From Gemmatimonas sp. (lineage in GTDB: Bacteria > Gemmatimonadota > Gemmatimonadetes > Gemmatimonadales > Gemmatimonadaceae): a DNA stretch of 64,000 nucleotides. Where the stretch lies: positions 60,609 through 124,608 of the forward strand of contig JAAVWC010000013.1 in NCBI GenBank assembly GCA_023910675.1, read 5' to 3'. A program made the position numbers and the translations under genes. Each line of letters begins with the position of its first letter. Position 1 is the stretch's first letter. Shown here in pieces: positions 58,010 through 64,000 of the stretch. The notes under the pieces were generated by a model that did not search any database, was not told the origin of the DNA, and saw nothing but the letters and a program-made list of their open reading frames with translations.

Positions 58010-58780
58010 ATGACCCCCGAACTCTCCACGTTACTGGCGGCATTGGCGGGCGGGATGGCGATCGTTGCGGGCGTGGTCTATTGGTGGATCAACCGCACGC
58101 CATCGGTCGACCGCGACGACGATCAGCCGTTGCCGCTGTTCGGCGGCCTCACGCCCGAGGAGCGGATGCGCTCGCCGGCCGTGTCGCGCCCAGCGGTGCC
58201 CTCGGGCACGGCGACGGACTTCGCGCCCAGAGCGACACGCCCCGAACCGTCGCCGATGCCGACCCCGCCGCGCCCAGCGCCGGTCATTCGCGAGTTCGTC
58301 ACCCGGCCGGCCGTGCAGATGCCTGCGCCTGCGCCGAGCTCCGCGCCGTCCGCGGCCGATCAACCCGTGGTAAGCCCGGCTGGCATTCCGGGCACCATGG
58401 TCGAAGCCCACGCGCTGCGTTTCAGTGTCCCCGCCGAAGGCACGCTGCAGTTCCTTCCCGGCCGTCTCGAGATTGGCGCCGGGCTCGATGCAGGTCGCGA
58501 CATCCGCTTCGTGCGCGTTGAAGGCCCCAATGGCATCGAGGTCACCTTCGGCCGCGCCGATGGCGAGCTCTACCGCCACATTCAGCTCCGCGACAAAACC
58601 GTGAGTCGCGCCCACGCGGTCATGCGCTTTCGTGAGGTCACTTGGTCGCTGCAGAACCTGTCACACACGAACCCGGTGCTGCTGAATGGCGTGCAGATGG
58701 CTGGTGACGCCGAGCATCCGCTGGCCGACGGCGATCGCGTAGAGATGGGCGAAGTCCTTTTCACCTTCCGGAGCCGCTGA
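58010..58780 (+). CDS. Membrane-anchored FHA-domain protein
   Basis: 256 residues. An N-terminal TM segment (about residues 7-27: LLAALAGGMAIVAGVVYWWI), a Pro/Ala-rich linker (35-130) and a C-terminal forkhead-associated domain with the phosphothreonine-binding residues in context: FGRADGELYRHI (GR), KTVSRAHAVMRF (SxxH) and LSHTNPVLLNGVQM (N...NG). FHA domains read phosphothreonine marks. The Ser/Thr kinase gene starts three bases after its stop, so this is very probably the reader or substrate of that kinase at the inner membrane. Confidence 0.88.
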   Translation: MTPELSTLLAALAGGMAIVAGVVYWWINRTPSVDRDDDQPLPLFGGLTPEERMRSPAVSRPAVPSGTATDFAPRATRPEPSPMPTPPRPAPVIREFVTRPAVQMPAPAPSSAPSAADQPVVSPAGIPGTMVEAHALRFSVPAEGTLQFLPGRLEIGAGLDAGRDIRFVRVEGPNGIEVTFGRADGELYRHIQLRDKTVSRAHAVMRFREVTWSLQNLSHTNPVLLNGVQMAGDAEHPLADGDRVEMGEVLFTFRSR

Positions 58781-58783
58781 CCG

Positions 58784-61388
58784 ATGGACGCGTCGCACGA
58801 GCCGCAGGACATCGGCGATCTCTCCGACGAGTATACGCTGCTCGGCGAGCTTGGCCGTGGCGGCAACGCGATCGTCTACAAGGCGCGCGATCGCGCCCTG
58901 TTTCGCGACGTCGCCATTAAGGTCGTGCGCCCGCGCTTTGCCGCCACCGCCGACGAAGCGATCGCGCGCCTCGAGCGCGAAGCGCGCACCGTCGCCCGGT
59001 TGCAGCACCCCAACATCGTCACGGTTTACGCCGTCAAGCGGCTACCGGACGGTGGCCTCGCGCTGGTCATGCAACTCGTGCCCGGGCGCACGCTCAAGCA
59101 GGCCATTCACGATGACGGACCGTTCGACGCCGAACGCGCCGAACGCGTGCTGCACGACGTTGCCGACGCGTTGGCCTTCGCCCACGCCAATGGCGTCATT
59201 CATCGCGACGTCAAACCGGAGAATGTCTTCATTGACTCGCAGAGCGGCCGAGCGCTGCTCAGCGACTTCGGTATTGCGTACTCGAGCGAGTTCGATGCGC
59301 GGCTCACGATGACCGGTTCGGCGATCGGGACCCCCGCGTACATGGCCCCCGAGCAGATCGACGGCGCGCCGGCGAATGCGCGCTCCGACCTCTACAGCCT
59401 CGGCCTCCTCACGTGGGAAATGCTCACCGGTGAGCGCCCGTGGGCCGGCGACGTGCTGTACAACGTCATCTACAAGCAGAAGCACGAAGAGTTGCCAGCC
59501 ATCGATGCCCTGCGCCCCGGTGCGGTGCCGGTCCGGTTGCAGTATATCGTCGAACGCATGCTGCAGAAGCGTCCTGGCGCACGCTGGGCGGGCGCTGACG
59601 GCCTGCTGGCCGCGCTCAACGCGTGGGTGGTGCCAAGTGATTGGCGGCAGTGGGAGGAGTCGCATAAGCGCCGCCGCGAGCGCGAGAAGGCCAAGCCACG
59701 TCCTGCCGCCGCGCGCCAGGATGGCCAGGACGAAGCGACCGTGCGCTTTGCGCGTCCGATCGCGGGCGTGACGCCCGAGATCATGGCGGAAACGGCGCTC
59801 GCGCCCCAACGCGTCGCGACCCCGCAGCCCGTGGAGACGGTGGAAGACGATGCGGCGCCATCGTGGGCAACCGAAGCGGCGCCGCCCGCAGGCAGTCGCC
59901 GTCGGTGGCTGATCGCGGCGTCGCTTGGACTCGCGCTGGTGGGTGGGGCCGCGTTCGCGATGTACGCCGGCAAGCTGGCGCCGTGGGTGGGCGGTACGTC
60001 GTCGGTCGCAGTGATCAACGATGAGGCGGCCGTCGAGTTGCCGATTGTCAGTGCGGGGGCGCCCATCGTGGACAGCGCCGCGGCCGTGGCCTCGGATTCG
60101 GCCACCATCGCCAACGCGGCGCTGCTGCGCGATTCGCTTGCCGTCGTGCAGCGGCTCTCCGATTCGGTGCGCATCGACTCGATGATCGCGGCGGCGCGTC
60201 TCGCCGAACGGCGCGCGGCACGACTGGCAGCAGGCGCGACCGCGCCCGCGGTGACCGCTCCGGCGGTAACCGCGCCGGTCGCCGCAGCGCCTGCCGCACC
60301 CGCTCCGCCCACGGCGTCCGTGCGCGCTACAGACGATCCCGGCATCGTCGCCGCCGGCGGGCGACATTCGTGCGCGCTTGTCGCGAGCCGTGTGCTCTGC
60401 TGGGGCGCGAACGATCGTGGGCAACTTGGCGATGGCGATGCCGAAGGCCGTGGCACGCCGGCCCCCGTTGTCGGCGATCTCGATTTCGTCCAGGTGACGA
60501 CGGGACTCGCGCACAGCTGCGGCGTGGTGCGCGGCGGGGACGCGTATTGCTGGGGGGGCCGACGACCGAGGACAACTGGGCGACGCCACCTTCACGTCGC
60601 GATCGGCCCCCGTGCGCGTGTCGGGCAATCAGAATTTTCGCGTCCTGCGTGCAGGGCAAAATCATACGTGTGGGTTGACTACCGGCGGCGACGTGCTCTG
60701 CTGGGGCGCGAACGGCAACGGGCAGCTTGGCGATGGCGGGGCCGCGAACCGGTCGTCACCCGTGTCCGTAGGCGGCGGGCTGAAATTCCTGTCGGTCTCG
60801 GCGGGATGGAATCACAGCTGCGCGGTGGCCTTCGACGGTACGGCGTACTGCTGGGGCGCCAACAGTGCCGGCCAACTGGGCAATGGTGGTCGTGCCGACG
60901 CGCGTACGCCAATGGCGGTCAGCAGCGATTTGCGCTTTACCAGCATTGCTGCGGGGGCGACGCACAGCTGCGCGGTTACGGACACCGGTGATGCCTTCTG
61001 CTGGGGGCGCAACAACTTCGGTCAGTTGGGCACGGGCGGTACCGGCGATCAGGCGGTGCCGGCGCCGGTGTACGGCTCGACCAAGTTTACCTCGGTCACG
61101 GTGGGTGGTGTGCACAGCTGCGCGCGCACGCGCTCCGGGCAGGTGTTCTGCTGGGGGCGCAACGTGTACGGCCAGTTGGGCGACGGGAGCAACAGCACGC
61201 GCGATATGCCAACGCGTGTGGCCGGCGGCGTTTCGTTCTCTGCCGTTCACGCCAGCGGTGCGCACACTTGTGCCACGAGCGGAGAGGACGGCCTCTGGTG
61301 CTGGGGCTTCAACGTGGAAGGACAGCTCGGCGACGGATCCCGCAATCACCTGTCCCGACCGACCCGCGTCGTGTTACCGTCCCGCTGA
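58784..61388 (+). CDS. Transmembrane Ser/Thr protein kinase with extracytoplasmic RCC1 propeller (one frameshift)
   Basis: About 868 residues after removing one G from the G7 run at 60552-60558. The Hanks-type kinase domain lies at about 17-275: glycine loop GELGRGGNAIVYK, K46 in VAIKVV, HRDVKPEN (140-147), DFG (161-163), the activation loop with TMTGSAIGTPAYMAPE and SDLYSLGLLTWEMLTGERPW. A basic juxtamembrane linker (285-372) leads to TM 374-394 and then an alanine-rich stalk. Seven RCC1-like repeats follow, each with an HSC...CWG...GQLGDG signature; the paired Cys per repeat suits an oxidising periplasm. It overlaps the next gene by TGATG. It is probably a sensor kinase whose external propeller binds a ligand. 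Confidence 0.88.
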
Positions 61389-64000
61389 TGATCCGGTTCG
61401 GCACGCGGGGGATGCGCGGAGTGATGCGGCGCGCAGCGGGCGCGCTCGTGGGCGCGCTCGTGGGCGCGCTCGTGGCTGGTATGCTCACCGCGTGTGCCGG
61501 GCTGAGTGAAATCACCGAGCCGAAGCCGGTGCTGGTGCCGGTGAGTTCGGTCAGTGTGTCGCCAACGGTGGCGTCGGTGGTGGAAGGCAACAGCGCGGTG
61601 TTGCAGGCGCGGCTGTTCGACGAGCTGGGACGTCCGTTGAGTGACCGTCCGTTGCTCTGGTCGAGCAGCGACACCGCCGTCGTGCGGGTCACGGCCACGG
61701 GGGAAGTGGCGGCGCTGCGGGCGGGCACCGCGCGCGTGTCGGTGTCGGCCGAAGGGAAGAGCGCGATTGCGGTGGTCAGCGTTTCGCGTCGTGCCGTGGC
61801 GAGCATCCAGGTGTCGCCGCCGAATCCGTCGCTCTTTGTGAACGGGACGCTCCCGCTGGTGGCCACACCGGTCGATGATCGCGGACAAACGCTCCTCGAC
61901 CGCGCGGTGCTCTGGCAATCGAGTGCGCCGGCGGTGGCGATCGTGAACGCCAGCGGGGTGGTCAGCGGACTCGCCACCGGTGTGGCGACGATCACGGCGA
62001 CCAGCGAGAATCGGTCCGCGGCGGTCGGTGTGTCGGTGTTGCCGGTGCCGACGGCCACAGTGCAGCTCTCGCCGTCGCGCGACAGTCTCATTGTCGGACA
62101 ATCGACGCAGTTCACGGCTGTGGCGCGTGATGCGGGGGGAGCGGCGTTGGCCGATCGGGTATTCGGGTGGAGCTCTGACGCGGCGGGCGTGGCCACGGTA
62201 TCGTCCTCCGGCCTGGTCCTTGGCGTCGCGCCCGGTACCGTAACGATCACCGCGTCCAACGGCGGGCGCAGCGGCGACGCGGTCGTGCGCGTGTTACCGC
62301 GTCCCGTCGGTGCCGTCATTGTGTCGCCATCGCAATCGGCGCTCACCGTCGGGCAAACGCTGCGGCTCACGGTGCAGGTGACCGATGACAACGGCACGCT
62401 GCTCACCGGCCGGCCGGTCACGTTCCTCAGCAGTAACGGCGCGGTGGCGCGCGTGGCCGGGGACGGCACCGTCACGGCGAGTGCGCCGGGCAGCACGGTC
62501 ATCTCGGCCTTCAGCGAAGGGCGCAGCGGCACCGCCACCGTGACGGTGAGTGCGTCGCCGGTGGCATCGGTGCGCGTGTCGCCCGCGACGGTCACATTGC
62601 AAACCGGTGCAACGTCGCGCTTCACGGCTGATGCCCTCGATGCCTCGGGTGCAGTCTTGGCGCAGCGTGCGATCACGTGGCTTAGCGGGGCGCCATCGTT
62701 CTTCTCCGTGAATGCCGATGGCACGGTGACGGGCGTCTCGCCCGGCGCGGGGGTGCTCTTTGCGTCGGCGGAAGGACGCATTGGCAGTGCTGCCGTGGTG
62801 GTGCAGGGCGCAGCGGTGTCGACGGTGAGTTTTGTCGCGAGTACGCCGCAGCTGTTCGTCGGCGATACCCGCGACTTCACGCTGGTCGTGCGTGACGCTG
62901 GTGGCGCCGAGATCACGGGGCGGCTGGTGCAGTGGGCGTCGAGTGCGCCGATGGTGGCGGTCGTGTCGGGGACTGGTCGTGTGCGTGCGGTGTCGCCCGG
63001 CTCGGCGGTTATCAGCGGCACCGTCGATGGCATCGCCGCAGTGACGACCGTGACGGTGGCACCGGTGCCCGTGGCGGCTGTCGCGGTCTCGCTGGCGGCC
63101 AGTACGCTACTTCCAGGGCAGAGTACCACGGCGGCCGCGGTCGCTCGCAGTCAGGCGGGCGATGTCTTGACCGGGCGCGCGGTGGCGTGGACGAGTTTGT
63201 CACCTGCCGTGGCCACCGTGACCGCCACTGGCACCATCTCGGCGCTGAGTACGGGGACGGCGGTCATTCGCGCGACGGTGGAGGGCATATCGGGGCAGGC
63301 CACGCTGACGGTGTCGCCCACGCCAGTGGCGTCGGTCCTCGTGTCGGTGGCGTCTGCCACGTTGTTCGTGGGGCAGAGTACGCAGGCGTCCGCCGACTTG
63401 CGCGGCGCGGCCAATCAGCCGCTGTCGGGGCGGGCCGTGGTGTGGACCAGTTCCAATACGGCGATTGCGACGGTGTCGGCGGCGGGCGTGGTGTCAGCGG
63501 TGGCGCCTGGTACGGCCTTGATCATCGCGGTGAGCGAGGGGGTGAGTAATGCGGCGACGGTTACCGTGTCGAACGTGCCGGTGGCGTCGGTGACGGCGAC
63601 GCTCACGCCGACGAGTATTCAGGTCGGCGCCACCTCGGTCGGCACCGCGGTGACGCGCGATGGTGGTAACAACGTGCTGACGGGCCGCGTGGTGACGTGG
63701 GCGAGCAGCAACACCGCGGTCGCGACGGTGAGTGGCAGCGGCGTGGTGACGGGGGTTAGCGCCGGGAGCGCGACGATTACGGCCACGAGCGAGAGCGTGA
63801 ACGGCACCGCGACGATCACCGTGACGAACGCGCCGGTGGCGTCGGTGACGGCGACGCTCACGCCGACGAGTATCTTGGTCGGCGCCACGTCTACGGGCGC
63901 CGCTGTTATGCGCGATGCGAGCAACAACGTGCTCACGGGGCGCACGGTCACGTGGGCGAGCAGTAATGCGGCGGTGGCGACGGTGAGCGGCAGTGGCGTG
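61388..64000 (+). CDS. Bacterial Ig-like (BIG_2) repeat lipoprotein, partial
   Basis: Open for 871 codons to the window end. The ATG at 61388 shares a base with the kinase stop (TGATG). Leader with three repeats of GALV and lipobox LTAC at about residue 36. Then about ten Ig-like repeats of 82-88 residues. Typical units read ASVRVSPATVTLQTGATSRF, then WSSSDTAVVRV, then G-V-V-x-G-V-A-x-G-x-A-x-I-x-A and end in ATVTVS. Repeats 9 and 10 are almost identical at the DNA level. Such proteins are surface adhesins or envelope-spanning stalks. Co-translation with the kinase and FHA genes suggests a signalling link. The C-terminus is not visible. Confidence 0.88.
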   Translation, partial: MIRFGTRGMRGVMRRAAGALVGALVGALVAGMLTACAGLSEITEPKPVLVPVSSVSVSPTVASVVEGNSAVLQARLFDELGRPLSDRPLLWSSSDTAVVRVTATGEVAALRAGTARVSVSAEGKSAIAVVSVSRRAVASIQVSPPNPSLFVNGTLPLVATPVDDRGQTLLDRAVLWQSSAPAVAIVNASGVVSGLATGVATITATSENRSAAVGVSVLPVPTATVQLSPSRDSLIVGQSTQFTAVARDAGGAALADRVFGWSSDAAGVATVSSSGLVLGVAPGTVTITASNGGRSGDAVVRVLPRPVGAVIVSPSQSALTVGQTLRLTVQVTDDNGTLLTGRPVTFLSSNGAVARVAGDGTVTASAPGSTVISAFSEGRSGTATVTVSASPVASVRVSPATVTLQTGATSRFTADALDASGAVLAQRAITWLSGAPSFFSVNADGTVTGVSPGAGVLFASAEGRIGSAAVVVQGAAVSTVSFVASTPQLFVGDTRDFTLVVRDAGGAEITGRLVQWASSAPMVAVVSGTGRVRAVSPGSAVISGTVDGIAAVTTVTVAPVPVAAVAVSLAASTLLPGQSTTAAAVARSQAGDVLTGRAVAWTSLSPAVATVTATGTISALSTGTAVIRATVEGISGQATLTVSPTPVASVLVSVASATLFVGQSTQASADLRGAANQPLSGRAVVWTSSNTAIATVSAAGVVSAVAPGTALIIAVSEGVSNAATVTVSNVPVASVTATLTPTSIQVGATSVGTAVTRDGGNNVLTGRVVTWASSNTAVATVSGSGVVTGVSAGSATITATSESVNGTATITVTNAPVASVTATLTPTSILVGATSTGAAVMRDASNNVLTGRTVTWASSNAAVATVSGSGV
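63578..64000 (+). repeat. 255-bp tandem coding repeat (Ig-like units 9 and 10)
   Basis: CCGGTGGCGTCGGTGACGGC begins at 63578 and again at 63833. The two units (85 codons) differ at few positions, whereas units 1-8 have diverged. Recent tandem duplication or gene conversion in this part of the gene is likely, and further copies probably follow beyond the window. Confidence 0.85.

Noticed and set aside
61309..63129. 606-codon minus-strand ORF
   Set aside because: It is antisense to the Ig-like repeat gene, with Thr/Ala/Pro-rich composition reflecting GC-rich third positions; the plus strand has clear repeat homology.
1..64000. Prophage, integrative element or defence island
   Set aside because: No integrase, transposase, phage structural, restriction, toxin-antitoxin or Cas genes and no att-like repeats next to a tRNA were found; base composition looks uniform apart from small intergenic patches.

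Overview
The window looks like chromosomal DNA of a high-GC, Gram-negative, didermic heterotroph. I favour Gemmatimonadota (Gemmatimonadaceae) because a SusC/SusD pair sits with many secreted lipoproteins and Tat-exported hydrolases, amidohydrolase/TolB fusions, a K+-independent H+-pyrophosphatase, an FHA/Ser-Thr kinase cluster and bacterial Ig-like repeat proteins. This assignment is an inference; no rRNA or marker search was possible. I see no tRNA, rRNA, CRISPR array, prophage, IS transposase or integrase.

Layout. 1-1291: an Mla-type lipid ABC transporter (ATPase partial, permease complete), divergent from 1474-4138: gamma-glutamyltransferase and a lactonase-like propeller. 4238-9132: a Tat-exported NAD epimerase, an unusual zinc-ribbon SDR, undecaprenyl diphosphate synthase, a DUF2071 protein and a VOC protein. 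9193-14408: RecQ helicase (frameshifted), an unknown protein, an amidohydrolase remnant, a metallo-hydrolase lipoprotein and a two-repeat secreted protein. 14707-22905: LVIVD-type lipoprotein, Tat amidohydrolase, XRE/MmyB regulator with a divergent membrane protein, two alpha/beta hydrolases and small proteins. 23239-29794: NDH-2, PqiA-like protein, HEAT-repeat protein, glutathione peroxidase, TonB receptor. 30053-44748: chemoreceptor, SusD/SusC, a 1.1-kaa TolB/amidohydrolase fusion, YfhO-like membrane protein, S33 peptidase-like lipoprotein and APC permease. 45133-57905: degenerate receiver protein, amidase, second APC permease, H+-PPase, S15 dipeptidyl-peptidase, GH3 hexosaminidase, zinc-ribbon membrane protein and an esterase. 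58010-64000: a tight three-gene cluster of membrane FHA protein, transmembrane Ser/Thr kinase with an extracellular seven-repeat RCC1 propeller, and a lipoprotein of at least ten Ig-like repeats that runs off the end.

The gene content points to scavenging of peptides and amino-compounds: gamma-glutamyltransferase, two S33-type lipoproteins, S15 peptidase, amidase, several amidohydrolases and two amino-acid permeases, supplied through SusCD and a TonB receptor.

Two global signals stand out. First, intergenic DNA holds several long imperfect palindromes (about 100-390 bp). Two of them are 189-bp copies of one family about 22 kb apart, and three abut stop codons. Second, at least eight genes are interrupted by single-base shifts. 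Every one I could resolve is a +1 insertion, often in a G or C run, and they usually come in numbers that restore the frame. That pattern looks more like insertion-biased sequencing or assembly error than gene decay.
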